Notes: generated by a model from the sequence alone, not told the origin. A stretch of 64,000 nucleotides of DNA from Curvibacter sp. (GCA_004293725.1 REAW01000005.1:57078-121077), one strand, 5' to 3'; counted from the stretch's first letter, positions 18,853-27,444 are shown. Numbers and translations: made by a program.

Positions 18853-19194
18853 ATGCGCTGGCTCAACAAACTTCCCGGTTCCGTTCGCTCGGCCAGCGGG
18901 CTGGAGTGGGCCCTGTGGCGCAAGTTACCTGCCATCTGGGCGGTTGGTACCGTTCTGCCGCTCGTGGCTCTGGGCGCTTACCACTGGCTGGCCGATGCTT
19001 CCACCCCAGCGGCCGAGCGTGCCTTGCTGCTGGCGGACTATGTGGTGGTGGGGCTGATCATTTTCCACTGGACGGCAGTACTCACCATCGCCATTGGCTG
19101 TGTGGTGGTCATGCTGATGAAGGGCCCCGCCTATGTGGCCGACGGCCTTGCCGTGAGCCACAGCGACCGGCCTCGCGCGGACTCGGAAACCTGA
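18853..19194 (+). CDS. Small membrane protein of unknown function
   Basis: A 113-residue protein with two hydrophobic helices, about residues 30-50 (IWAVGTVLPLVALGAYHWL) and 63-90 (DYVVVGLIIFHWTAVLTIAI). A short basic N-terminus contains WRKLP. It has no Cys pairs or known motif. It lies 38 nt after radA and about 100 nt before the SHP cytochrome gene on the same strand. It may belong to that redox cluster, but the link rests only on position. Confidence 0.6.
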   Translation: MRWLNKLPGSVRSASGLEWALWRKLPAIWAVGTVLPLVALGAYHWLADASTPAAERALLLADYVVVGLIIFHWTAVLTIAIGCVVVMLMKGPAYVADGLAVSHSDRPRADSET

Positions 19195-19239
19195 CGCTGG
19201 TGACCGATTTCTGCGTCGCCTCTTGGCACCTGGCGCTGC

Positions 19240-19256
19240 CTTAAGACCCCGTTAAT
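19240..19256 (+). promoter_or_regulatory. PmrA/QseB-like direct repeat upstream of the SHP cluster
   Basis: CTTAAG and GTTAAT are separated by exactly 5 nt, giving the 11-bp periodicity and YTTAAK-N5-YTTAAK shape bound by the PmrA/QseB branch of OmpR-type regulators. It lies 35 nt before the shp start codon. A QseB-like regulator is encoded at the end of the same cluster. Assignment is by motif only. Confidence 0.5.
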
Positions 19257-19291
19257 GTGTGCTTCCTACCATGCAAGGCATGGAGGTTTTT

Positions 19292-19690
19292 ATGCACCGT
19301 TTTCGTCAAACCTTGCTGCCCGTGCTGGCAGCAGCCTTGTGCTCCACCGCGCTGTGGGCGGGCACCCCTGCTGAGCAATTGAGCGCCTTGGCTGCCCAAG
19401 CGGGGCGCAGCCCCAACCTGACCCAGGGCCAGCAGTTTTTTAATGCCACACATGGCCGCGAGTGGAGCTGCGCGTCCTGCCACAACGCGCTGCCCACCGG
19501 CAACGCCAAACATGCCAGCACCGGCAAGCCTATTGAAGCACTTGCACCGGCCTTCAACCCCGAGCGTTTCACCGACCCCGCCAAGAGCGAGAAATGGTTC
19601 CGCCGCAACTGCAACGACGTTTTGGCCCGCGAGTGCACTGCCGCAGAGAAAGTCGATGTGCTGGCCTGGCTGATCAGCCTCAAGCGCTGA
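19292..19690 (+). CDS. shp: Sphaeroides heme protein (SHP)-type cytochrome c, DUF1924
   Basis: A 132-residue exported monohaem cytochrome. GGAGG before 19292 fixes the start, and the signal peptide ends near ALWAG. The haem site is CASCH. The C-terminal RNCNDV with a second Cys in ARECTAAEK matches the SHP pattern, where an Asn serves as the displaceable distal haem ligand and two Cys form a disulfide. SHP binds oxygen and other small ligands at high spin. It is followed by diheme cytochrome and cytochrome b genes, the usual SHP neighbourhood. Confidence 0.85.
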   Translation: MHRFRQTLLPVLAAALCSTALWAGTPAEQLSALAAQAGRSPNLTQGQQFFNATHGREWSCASCHNALPTGNAKHASTGKPIEALAPAFNPERFTDPAKSEKWFRRNCNDVLARECTAAEKVDVLAWLISLKR

Positions 19691-19722
19691 CCGCAAGCGG
19701 TACGCCAACCCAAAGGAAATGT

Positions 19723-20259
19723 ATGAAGAAAATGCCTCTAGCCCGCGTGCAATATGCGCAAACAGCTACCAAATGGATAGCAACCTTGGCCTTGGCAGGC
19801 TTGTCCGTGGGCAGCGCCTGGGCCGACTCCAAAGGCCCTATGGTGCCTACCCTGCCCAAGTACCAGGCCGAATGTGCGGCCTGCCACATTGCCTACCCCG
19901 CAGGAATGTTGCCCGCCCCGTCCTGGAAGCGGATCATGGGTTCGCTGGACAAGCATTACGGCACCGACGCGTCGCTGGACGAAGCCAGTGTGCGCGAAAT
20001 CAGCCAGTGGCTGCAGGTGAATGCCGGCACCACCAAACGGGTGCGCGAAGAGCCTCCCCAGGACCGCATTACCACCTCGGCCTGGTTTGTGCGCAAGCAC
20101 GATGAGGTGGACCCCGCCATCTGGAAACAGGCTGCGGTCAAGAGTGCGGCCAACTGCATCGCCTGCCACACGCGTGCCGACAAAGGCAGCTTTAGCGAAC
20201 GCGAAATCACCTTTCCCAAAGGCCTGGACGCGCGCTTTCGCCGCAACTGGTCTGACTGA
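19723..20259 (+). CDS. Diheme cytochrome c (DHC type)
   Basis: A 178-residue exported cytochrome with two haem sites, CAACH near residue 52 and CIACH near residue 145. AAAGGA before the ATG supports the start. Its role in SHP clusters is to pass electrons between the membrane cytochrome b and SHP in the periplasm. The n-region and early signal peptide (MKKMPLARVQYAQ onward, about 19 codons) are encoded by a reverse copy of the 56-nt dispersed repeat. Confidence 0.88.
   Translation: MKKMPLARVQYAQTATKWIATLALAGLSVGSAWADSKGPMVPTLPKYQAECAACHIAYPAGMLPAPSWKRIMGSLDKHYGTDASLDEASVREISQWLQVNAGTTKRVREEPPQDRITTSAWFVRKHDEVDPAIWKQAAVKSAANCIACHTRADKGSFSEREITFPKGLDARFRRNWSD
19726..19781 (-). repeat. 56-nt dispersed repeat, copy 3 (DHC signal peptide)
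   Basis: On the minus strand it begins GCTATCCATTTGGTAGC, continues TGTTTGCGCA, and then reads GGGCTAGAGGCATTTTCTT. Its complement is translated as codons 2-20 of the diheme cytochrome, that is, the signal-peptide region. Confidence 0.85.
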
Positions 20260-20294
20260 CTTTCTGAAGAATTGCCCAATCAACGAGGCCTACC

Positions 20295-21062
20295 ATGACT
20301 ACCACTACCTTTTCCCCCAGCACAGCCCCAGCCAGTCCCGCGCGCCGCCGTGTGGTGGATGCGCCTACCCGCGTGTTCCACTGGTTGTTTGCCCTGAGCT
20401 TTCTGGGCGCCTACCTCACCGCTGATGGCGAGCGCTTTCGCCTGCTGCACGTCACGCTGGGCTACACCATGGCAGGTTTGCTGGTGTTTCGCGTGCTGTA
20501 CGGCTTGCTGGGGCCGCGCCAGGCAGGCCTGGCCTTGCTGTGGCGCAAGCTCAGCGGGCTCCGGCCCTGGGCGCAATCGCTCAAGTCCGCCGTGAACACC
20601 ACTGCGGACGTAGACGCAAGCCCGGCGGTGAACTGGCGCCAAGGGCAAAACCTGTTCATGGCGCTGGCCATCGTGGCCTTGCTGGTGCTGGTACTGCCAC
20701 TCACGCTGTCGGGTTATGCCACCTACAACGAGTGGGGCGACGTTCTGGGCGGCGACTGGATCGAAGAAGTCCACGCTTTCTTGGGCGACACCGTGCTGGC
20801 CGTGGTGCTGGCGCATATCACGGCTATCGTGGGTCTGAGTGTGTTGCGCCGCAAAAATCTGGCCGCGCCGATGGTGACCGGCCGGGCCGATGGTCCGGGC
20901 CCGGACCTGGCCAAGCGCAACCATGCCTGGTTGGCGGCTTTGCTGCTGGGTGCGGTATTGGCCTACTGGTCTTGGGAGTGGCAGCAGTCGCCCCAGGGGC
21001 TGATCTCGGGGCCAGCGCTCAGCGCGGCGATGAGTGGGCAGGGTGATGACGAAGACGACTGA
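20295..21062 (+). CDS. Membrane cytochrome b561-type protein of the SHP cluster
   Basis: A 255-residue four-to-five-helix cytochrome b. Candidate haem-ligand His residues are in TRVFHWLFALSF, RLLHVTLGYTMAG, EEVHAFLGD and VLAHITAIVG. The C-terminal extension ends in an acidic GDDEDD tail. It would take electrons from quinol and feed the diheme cytochrome encoded upstream. It lies 35 nt after that gene in the same operon. Confidence 0.88.
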   Translation: MTTTTFSPSTAPASPARRRVVDAPTRVFHWLFALSFLGAYLTADGERFRLLHVTLGYTMAGLLVFRVLYGLLGPRQAGLALLWRKLSGLRPWAQSLKSAVNTTADVDASPAVNWRQGQNLFMALAIVALLVLVLPLTLSGYATYNEWGDVLGGDWIEEVHAFLGDTVLAVVLAHITAIVGLSVLRRKNLAAPMVTGRADGPGPDLAKRNHAWLAALLLGAVLAYWSWEWQQSPQGLISGPALSAAMSGQGDDEDD

Positions 21063-21111
21063 ACGGGTCGCCATGCACAATAGTCTGACCAGTACCCACG
21101 GAGACCCCTGA

Positions 21112-21780
21112 ATGCGCGTGTTGCTTGCCGAAGACGATGCCATGTTGGGCGACGGCCTGCGAGCCGGGCTGCGCCAGCTGGGCTTTCAGGTGGACTGGGT
21201 GCGCGATGGCCTGGCGGCCGAGCGTGAGCTGACAGGCGGCGAATACACCGCAGCGGTGCTGGACCTGGGCTTGCCGGGGAAAGATGGCTTGGATGTGCTG
21301 CAGTCCGTTCGCAACGCGGGGGTAGCCACTCCGGTGCTGGTACTCACCGCACGCGACGCGGTGCCCGACCGCATCCGCGGGCTGGACCTGGGGGCCGATG
21401 ACTATGTGCTCAAGCCAGTGGACTTGCATGAATTGGCAGCGCGTCTGCGCTCTCTGGTGCGGCGCTCCCACGGTGTGGCGCAAGAGGTCTTGCAGATGGG
21501 GGCGCTTGCGCTGGAGCCCGGCACGCGTCGGGTGCTCTGGCAAGGGGCGGAGGTGCTCCTGTCCACCCGCGAGTTTGACCTGTTGCATGCCCTGATGCGC
21601 AGTGCCGGGCGTGTGCTTTCGCGCGAACAACTGGAGCAGCAGATGTACAGCTGGGGCCACGAGGTGGAGAGCAACGCCATTGAGGTACACATTCACCACT
21701 TGCGGCGCAAGCTGCAGGCCGATGTTATCCAGACCGTGCGCGGCGTGGGGTACCGCGTGAACCCGCAGGCGGGCGCCTGA
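21112..21780 (+). CDS. OmpR-family response regulator (QseB/PmrA-like)
   Basis: A 222-residue regulator. The receiver domain has the acidic pair EDD at residues 8-10, the phospho-acceptor Asp in AVLDLGLPGKDG and the Lys in VLKPVDLHEL. A winged-helix DNA-binding domain ends in RRKLQADVIQTVRGVGYRV. GGAG precedes the ATG. It lies 49 nt after the cytochrome b gene and 2 nt before its kinase. Control of the upstream cytochrome operon through the CTTAAG-N5-GTTAAT repeat is inferred. Confidence 0.92.
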   Translation: MRVLLAEDDAMLGDGLRAGLRQLGFQVDWVRDGLAAERELTGGEYTAAVLDLGLPGKDGLDVLQSVRNAGVATPVLVLTARDAVPDRIRGLDLGADDYVLKPVDLHELAARLRSLVRRSHGVAQEVLQMGALALEPGTRRVLWQGAEVLLSTREFDLLHALMRSAGRVLSREQLEQQMYSWGHEVESNAIEVHIHHLRRKLQADVIQTVRGVGYRVNPQAGA

Positions 21781-21782
21781 CC

Positions 21783-23129
21783 ATGGGGGCCGGCCGCTCG
21801 CTGCAACTGCGCCTGCTGGTGCTGTTGTCTGCCTCACTAACCATAGTGTGGCTGGCCGTGGCTGTCTGGACCTGGGTGGACGCCCGCGATGAGGTCGATG
21901 AACTCATGGACAGTCACCTGGCCCAGGCCGCCTCCATTCTTGTGGTGCAGCCGCTGGACCTGGAAGATGATGCCGTGGCCGATGCACCCGCCTTGCACAA
22001 GTACAACGCGCGGGTCGCGTTTCAGGTCTTCCATGAGGGCACTCTGGTCATGCGCTCGGCCAACGCTGGCGTAGAGCCATTGAGTGATGAGCGCCGTGGC
22101 TTCGATACGGTGCGCCACGACGGCGAAAGCTGGCGTGTGTTTGCCGCCCGGGGCGCGGAAAGCGATGTTCAGGTCTACGTGGGCGAGCAAGTGGACTCGC
22201 GCAACGACATCGTTTTAGCCATGCTGCGCGGCATGTTGCTGCCCATGGCGTTGGCCTTGCCCGTACTGGCTGCCTTGTTGTGGTGGGCCGTTCACCGGGC
22301 ACTGGTGCCGTTGCGCACCCTCAGTCATACCCTGGGCCAACGTGCACCCGATGCTCTGAACCCGGTGGCGGTCCCCGATATTCCGACCGAGATGCAGCCG
22401 CTGGTGGCTGAACTCAATGGCCTGCTGGCCCGCATTGAACGCATGGTGCAGAGCGAGCGCCAGTTTACCGCCGACGCCGCGCACGAGCTGCGCACCCCGA
22501 TTGCGGCTATCCGCGCCCAAGCGCAGGTGGCTTTGGGCGCCGGGGGTGATGCCGCCCAGCGTGACCTGGCTCTGCACACCACCCTGGCGGGGTGTGACCG
22601 GGCTGCGCATCTGGTCGACCAGCTGCTCGCGCTGGCCCGCTTGGAGGCTGGCGCGACGGCACCTACCAAAGAGAGCTGTGATTTGCGTGCCTTGGCCCAG
22701 CAAGTGGCTGCGGACCTGGCCCCTGCCGCCTTGGCGCGGGGGCAGGATCTGGAACTTGACGCGCAGGGTGATGCAGGGCCCAGCGTCTGCGCCCCGGCGG
22801 CTTGGCTGACCATGCTGCTGCGCAATTTGGTAGACAACGCGCTGCGCTACAGCCCGGATGGTGCGCGGGTGCTGGTACGCGTGGTCTGCACGCCTGAGCG
22901 GGTGGTGCTGGAGGTACATGACAGCGGCCCCGGCATGGCCAGTGCCGACCTGAAGCGCCTGGGCGAGCGCTTTTTTCGGGTGCTGGGGCACAGCCAACCT
23001 GGCAGCGGCCTGGGCTGGTCTATCGTGCGCCGCATTGCCGATGGAACCGGTGCGCAGGTCATGGTGCAACCGTCGGCGCTGCTGGGTGGGCTGCAAGTGC
23101 AGGTGGAGTGGCCCAGCCTGCGAAAATAG
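21783..23129 (+). CDS. Sensor histidine kinase (QseC-like)
   Basis: A 448-residue inner-membrane kinase. Helices lie near residues 10-30 and 150-170, with a periplasmic sensor domain of about 120 residues between them. It has the H-box AAHELRTPIAAIRAQ, N-box RNLVDNALRYSPDG, G1 DSGPGM and G2 SGLGWSIVRRI. It follows the response regulator by 2 nt, so the pair is co-translated. The signal is not evident; the cytochrome neighbours suggest a redox or ligand cue. Confidence 0.92.
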   Translation: MGAGRSLQLRLLVLLSASLTIVWLAVAVWTWVDARDEVDELMDSHLAQAASILVVQPLDLEDDAVADAPALHKYNARVAFQVFHEGTLVMRSANAGVEPLSDERRGFDTVRHDGESWRVFAARGAESDVQVYVGEQVDSRNDIVLAMLRGMLLPMALALPVLAALLWWAVHRALVPLRTLSHTLGQRAPDALNPVAVPDIPTEMQPLVAELNGLLARIERMVQSERQFTADAAHELRTPIAAIRAQAQVALGAGGDAAQRDLALHTTLAGCDRAAHLVDQLLALARLEAGATAPTKESCDLRALAQQVAADLAPAALARGQDLELDAQGDAGPSVCAPAAWLTMLLRNLVDNALRYSPDGARVLVRVVCTPERVVLEVHDSGPGMASADLKRLGERFFRVLGHSQPGSGLGWSIVRRIADGTGAQVMVQPSALLGGLQVQVEWPSLRK

Positions 23130-23133
23130 GCGC

Positions 23134-23568
23134 ATGGAAATTCAAAAAATCGTGGTGCCCGTCGTGGCATTGGCAATCGCCGTGGCTGGTTACCAGGCGT
23201 ATGGGTGGGCGGGCTTGGCCTTTGTGGCCGGTGGTCTGGTGATGTGGCAGTTGCTGCACTTCACGCGCATGCTGCAAATCCTCAAACGCGCGGCCCACCG
23301 CCCCATTGGCCATGTGGACAGCGCCGTGATGCTGCACGCCAAGCTCGCGGCGGGGCAGCCCCTGCTGCATGTGGTGGCGCTCACGCGCGCCCTGGGGCAG
23401 CTGGAATCGCCCAAAGACATACAGCCCGAGCGTTATCGGTGGACCGATACGGCGCAGTCCAGCGTGTTGTGTGTGTTTCAAGGGGGTAAGCTGCAGAGTT
23501 GGGAGCTGACGAGACCGGCCGTTGAGCCTGCCGCCGGTTCGGCAGAAGGCCCTGCGCCGGCCCCGTAA
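23134..23568 (+). CDS. Hypothetical membrane protein
   Basis: A 144-residue protein opening with two adjacent hydrophobic helices (VVPVVALAIAVAGYQAYG and LAFVAGGLVMWQLLHF). A cytosolic-looking domain contains RYRWTDTAQSSVLCVFQGGKL. The tail is Pro/Ala-rich. It sits 4 nt after the kinase gene and 47 nt before ilvE. I do not recognise a family. Confidence 0.65.
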   Translation: MEIQKIVVPVVALAIAVAGYQAYGWAGLAFVAGGLVMWQLLHFTRMLQILKRAAHRPIGHVDSAVMLHAKLAAGQPLLHVVALTRALGQLESPKDIQPERYRWTDTAQSSVLCVFQGGKLQSWELTRPAVEPAAGSAEGPAPAP

Positions 23569-23615
23569 AATCAGTCTTTCGCATTCTTTGCAGCCACCCA
23601 ACCAAGGACACCCTG

Positions 23616-24566
23616 ATGAGCGTACTACCTCCCTCCATGTCTGACCGCGACGGAAAAATCTGGATGGATGGCCAGATGGTGGACTGGCGCGATGCCAAGA
23701 TCCATGTGCTGAGCCACACGCTGCACTACGGTTGCGGCGCTTTTGAGGGCGTGCGTGCCTACAACACCGCCAGCGGCCCCGCGATCTTCCGCCTGCAGGA
23801 GCACACCGAGCGACTGTTCAACAGCGCCAAAATCCTGCGCATGAAGATCCCTTTCACCCAAGAGCAAGTCAACGACGCCCAGTGCGCCGTGATCCGCGAA
23901 AACAAGCTTGAAAGTGGCTACCTGCGCCCACTCACCTGGATTGGGGACAAGAAATTGGGCGTCTCGCCCAAGGGCAACACCATCCACCTGATGGTGGCCG
24001 CCTGGCCTTGGGGTGCCTACCTGGGTGAAGAGGGCATGAGACGCGGCATTCGCGTCAAAACCAGCAGCTACACCCGCCACCACGTCAACATCACCATGAC
24101 GCAAGCCAAGGCGGTGAGCAACTACACCAACTCCATCTTGGCCAATATGGAAGCCACCGACGACGGCTACGACGAAGCGCTGCTGCTGGACAGCTCCGGT
24201 TTCGTGTCCGAAGGCGCGGGCGAAAACATCTTCGTCATCAAAAACGGCGTGATCTACACGCCCGACCTGTCGGCCGGTGCGTTGAACGGCATCACCCGCA
24301 ACACGGTGTTCCACATTGCCAAAGACCTGGGCCTGGAGATTGTGCAAAAGCGCATCACGCGCGACGAGGTGTACATCGCCGACGAAGCCTTCTTCACCGG
24401 CACCGCGGCTGAAGTAACCCCCATCCGTGAGCTGGACCGCATCGAGATGGGCAAGGGCGACTATGTGGGCTCGCGTGGCCCCATTACCGAAAAAATCCAA
24501 TCCGCGTTCTTTGACATCGTCAACGGCCGCAATCCGAAATACGCCCACTGGCTCACGAAAGTCTGA
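23616..24566 (+). CDS. ilvE: Branched-chain amino acid aminotransferase
   Basis: A 316-residue fold-type IV PLP transaminase for the last step of Leu, Ile and Val synthesis. Recognisable segments are HTLHYGCGAFEGVRAY, the PLP-Lys region MTQAKAVSNYTNS, SEGAGENIFVI and GTAAEVTPIRELD. AAGGA lies upstream of the ATG. It is cytosolic and full length, and a zinc-finger gene follows after 5 nt. Confidence 0.95.
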   Translation: MSVLPPSMSDRDGKIWMDGQMVDWRDAKIHVLSHTLHYGCGAFEGVRAYNTASGPAIFRLQEHTERLFNSAKILRMKIPFTQEQVNDAQCAVIRENKLESGYLRPLTWIGDKKLGVSPKGNTIHLMVAAWPWGAYLGEEGMRRGIRVKTSSYTRHHVNITMTQAKAVSNYTNSILANMEATDDGYDEALLLDSSGFVSEGAGENIFVIKNGVIYTPDLSAGALNGITRNTVFHIAKDLGLEIVQKRITRDEVYIADEAFFTGTAAEVTPIRELDRIEMGKGDYVGSRGPITEKIQSAFFDIVNGRNPKYAHWLTKV

Positions 24567-24571
24567 CCCCC

Positions 24572-24778
24572 ATGACCCAAGCTGTTGTTGAACTCCTGGC
24601 CAAAGACCTGAACCACCAAGGCGGTGTGTTTTGCCCCAGCCCGGTGGCGGGCATGCAAACCTGGAACACCCATCCCAAGGTCTACCTCGATGTGGGTCGC
24701 ACCGGCGAAGCCAAGTGTCCCTACTGCGGCACCGTCTACAAACTGAAAGACGGCGAGCACTTCGCGGGTGGGCACTAG
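24572..24778 (+). CDS. Small zinc-finger (CHCC-type) protein
   Basis: A 68-residue protein with the NDUFS6-like zinc motif: Cys in GVFCPSP, His in NTHPKVYLDV and the pair CPYC near the C-terminus. It is linked to ilvE and waaF here, 5 nt after the first and overlapping the second by 11 nt. The function of the stand-alone bacterial version is not established. Confidence 0.85.
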   Translation: MTQAVVELLAKDLNHQGGVFCPSPVAGMQTWNTHPKVYLDVGRTGEAKCPYCGTVYKLKDGEHFAGGH

Positions 24779-25772
24779 GTCTCTGGTCATCGCGCCCCAA
24801 TGGATTGGGGACGCGGTGATGACCGAGCCGCTGATGCGCCGCCTGGCCGCACGCGGCGAGCAATTGACGGTGGGTGCATTGCCCTGGGTGGCGCCGGTGT
24901 ACCGGGCCATGCCGCAGGTTGCAGAAGTTATTGATTTTCCGTTTGCCCACGGCGGCCTGCAATGGGCTGCGCGACGCGCCATGGCCCAGCAGCTGCGTGG
25001 CCGTTTCGACGCCGCCTATGTGTGCCCCAATTCCCTCAAGAGTGCCTTGCTCCCGTGGTGGGCGTCTATTCCCCTGCGCGTGGGCTATGTGGGGGAGAGC
25101 CGGTGGGGCTTGCTGAACCAGCGGTTGCCAAATCCTGCCGAAGGCAGTCGCCCGCCTATGGTGGCGTTTTACTCCGCCCTGAGCGGCGAGGCGAGTTTGG
25201 CTGCTGACCAGCCCGTTCTGCAACTGCCGGGTGGTGCTGCCGATCAGGCGCTGGCCGCACATGGCCTGGTAGCGCAAGGCTTTTATGTTGTAGCCCCCGG
25301 TGCGGAGTATGGCCCTGCCAAGCGCTGGCCCACGGCCCACTTTGCGGAGCTTGCCAGCCAACTGACGCTGCCGGTGTTGTTGCTGGGTTCTGGAAAAGAC
25401 GCCGAGGTGTGCGCCGAAATTGCCAGCGCGGTGAATGCTAAGCACCCCGGCCATTGCCGTGACTTGGCGGGCAAAACCACGCTGGATCAGGCCATCGCAC
25501 TCATTGCGTCGGCCAAGGCCATGGTCAGCAACGACTCAGGCCTGATGCACGTAGCCGCCGCTTTTGGGGTGCAGCAGGTGGCAGTGTTTGGGTCTTCCAG
25601 CCCGCTACACACGCCGCCGCTCAACAACCGCGCCACCGTGCTGTGGCTGAAGAACGATCCAGGCTACCAGCCCCCACTCGATTGCGCACCGTGCTTTGCA
25701 CGCGATTGCCCACTGGGGCACACGCGCTGTCTGAACGACATTGCGCCCGCACAGGTGCTATCTTATTTATAG
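24768..25772 (+). CDS. waaF: ADP-heptose--LPS heptosyltransferase II
   Basis: A 334-residue GT9 glycosyltransferase for the LPS inner core. The N-terminus reads SLVIAPQWIGDAVMTEPL, and the donor-binding part has VAPGAEYGPAKRWP and SNDSGLMHVAAAFG. A GTG start overlaps the end of the zinc-finger gene. The last codons (LSYL) and the TAG stop lie inside a 56-nt dispersed repeat, so the natural C-terminus may have been trimmed or extended by the insertion. Confidence 0.93.
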   Translation: MGTRSLVIAPQWIGDAVMTEPLMRRLAARGEQLTVGALPWVAPVYRAMPQVAEVIDFPFAHGGLQWAARRAMAQQLRGRFDAAYVCPNSLKSALLPWWASIPLRVGYVGESRWGLLNQRLPNPAEGSRPPMVAFYSALSGEASLAADQPVLQLPGGAADQALAAHGLVAQGFYVVAPGAEYGPAKRWPTAHFAELASQLTLPVLLLGSGKDAEVCAEIASAVNAKHPGHCRDLAGKTTLDQAIALIASAKAMVSNDSGLMHVAAAFGVQQVAVFGSSSPLHTPPLNNRATVLWLKNDPGYQPPLDCAPCFARDCPLGHTRCLNDIAPAQVLSYL

Positions 25773-25812
25773 CTGCTTGCGCAGATTCCACATGGGTTAG
25801 ATGCCAATTTGA
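25757..25812 (+). repeat. 56-nt dispersed repeat, copy 4 (end of waaF)
   Basis: Starts GCTATCTTATTTATAGC, then TGCTTGCGCA, and ends GGGTTAGATGCCAATTTGA. The waaF stop codon is the TAG inside the right arm ATAGC. It is a direct copy relative to the one at 27445. Confidence 0.85.
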
Positions 25813-26134
25813 TGCTTAGTCTGGAATAGGCCGGCGTATCGAAGAATCTACATCGCTGGGTTTGATGAGCATCAGAGCACTGGTAGCTTTCGAAAGATAG
25901 CTGCCGGTGGTTTGCCCATTGTTATTTACTAATTTCACACAATCATTTAGCGTTCAGTGAATGGTTGCTCCGCGCCCAAGACGACGCTAAACTCTCATGG
26001 CGGCTCCCGCCCTACTTGCACGCGAGTAAAAACCGGCTCTCCCCATACCTAAACTTGCTTTCCCTTGAAGTCAACTTCTCCGGGTATTTAAACGCGTGCA
26101 TTTGCCCTGAGAGTTGACTATTCAGGAGAACGCG
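25813..26134. other. Intergenic region, AT-richer, before the orphan gene
   Basis: It holds no tRNA or convincing ORF. A weak promoter-like pair, TTGAAG (26065) and TTTAAA (26087) with 16 nt between, precedes the orphan gene. The decamer CAGAGCACTG at 25873 recurs at 27386 on the other side of that gene. Confidence 0.4.
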
Positions 26135-27352
26135 ATGTCAGTCATCAAATCATTTGCGCATTACGCGCACCAGACCCTTTCCCCATTCGCCCCTCGCACT
26201 TTCAAGCGCAGCCATGTTTACGAGTTGATGGCCGCTGGTTTAGGGTTCAGCTCTTGGGCAGCGCTTCATCCATCACACGTGCTTTTCGATGCAGAGGCAG
26301 CGGACATGCCTCCAAAGTTTGCCCGAAACATCTTGGGTAGGGCAATGCAGCTCGGGTGTTTGCAATCAGAAGCGCAAGTTCTTGCAGATCATTTTCTAAA
26401 GCTATACGAACAGCTGCCATTCAGCAGCCTTTCGTTAAAGGAGGTCGATGCAAAGCTCTTTGGCCTCGGGGCTGTTACCAATGACCAATCTAGCTCAGAA
26501 GATTTGGACTTTGAAGATGAAGAAGTCTGGCCAGTCGAGGACGAACCTACCAAGCGTGCGTTCCCACATACCTCAAAGCTGCTCATATCGGACCTCGAGG
26601 AGCGTGCCAACAATGGAGACCTACTCAGCCATTACCGTTTGGCAAAACTGTTGGTGTGCAAAGTCCCGACTGACTACCTGTATCAGGAGTCGCTACGAGG
26701 GCGCATCTTGAATGCAACCGAGCAGCGAATGGTGGAAAACTACTTGGCCTTAAGTGCTCAACACACGCGGTATTTGAAACATTTGCTTGCTGCGGCAGAC
26801 GGCGGAATACGCGCCGCAACTTTGGATTACTCAACGGTGTCGGGCAATGTGGAGTACCGTCTTCGTGCAGAACAAATGGACGGCGACGTCGATCCACGGC
26901 TTATGGCTGCCTCGGCCTCTGATTGGGTCACTCGCAGGGAGTGGTTGTGGCGTTTAGTCGATTTGGGTGATACCAGTGCATTGGAAAAACTCGCCGCAGA
27001 GGGTGATCAAGACGCTGCGCATGAACTAACAACCCAAGAAGTAGCAAAGGCTGTTGCTGGAGATATCTCATTTCTGCGGGGCTTCGCAGAAGAAGCCCTG
27101 AGAGACGGAGATGTCGTAGCCAGTTGGAAATGGCAATTCGTAGCCTTGAGTCACGGGTTGGACCTTACCGAATCAACATTGCACGCATTTCACGACGGTG
27201 GACCACAGGATGGTGATTTTTACGACAGCGATTTCGGTGGCTCGATGTACGTGAATGGAGACGAAGGCCTTGAAATGCCCGAAATTTCTGAGGAACAGTT
27301 GAAAGTGGCGCGAGGCATGGCTGAGCAACTTCTGGCAGAGGCTTCTGACTAG
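26135..27352 (+). CDS. Orphan Sel1/TPR-like protein of unknown function
   Basis: 405 residues; CAGGAG 8 nt before the ATG fixes the start. The N-terminus KRSHVYELMAAGLGFSSWAALHP looks like a small helical domain found ahead of Sel1 repeats. Helical repeat-like stretches follow (LISDLEERANNGDLLSHYRLAKLL, here cited by its ends LISDL and AKLL; and AEEALRDGDVVASWKWQFVA). An acidic low-complexity stretch lies near residues 130-150. No signal peptide. Base composition is visibly less GC-rich than its neighbours, and direct copies of the 56-nt repeat flank it. I infer acquisition by transfer. No function is assigned. Confidence 0.6.
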   Translation: MSVIKSFAHYAHQTLSPFAPRTFKRSHVYELMAAGLGFSSWAALHPSHVLFDAEAADMPPKFARNILGRAMQLGCLQSEAQVLADHFLKLYEQLPFSSLSLKEVDAKLFGLGAVTNDQSSSEDLDFEDEEVWPVEDEPTKRAFPHTSKLLISDLEERANNGDLLSHYRLAKLLVCKVPTDYLYQESLRGRILNATEQRMVENYLALSAQHTRYLKHLLAAADGGIRAATLDYSTVSGNVEYRLRAEQMDGDVDPRLMAASASDWVTRREWLWRLVDLGDTSALEKLAAEGDQDAAHELTTQEVAKAVAGDISFLRGFAEEALRDGDVVASWKWQFVALSHGLDLTESTLHAFHDGGPQDGDFYDSDFGGSMYVNGDEGLEMPEISEEQLKVARGMAEQLLAEASD

Positions 27353-27444
27353 CCTCATCGAAAGCCCTTTGAACGATTGGAGACTCAGAGCACTGTAGCG
27401 TAGGAGCCGCCGGAGAGCTTATGGAGTTGAGTGCATCGCCAAAC

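Noticed and set aside
19224..19239. sigma54-like TGGCAC...TGC upstream of shp
   Set aside because: The GG-to-GC distance is one base too long, which normally abolishes sigma54 promoter activity.
23625..25454. 609-codon minus-strand frame antisense to ilvE and waaF
   Set aside because: It is a shadow of GC-rich coding sequence; the plus strand encodes clear ilvE, zinc-finger and waaF proteins.
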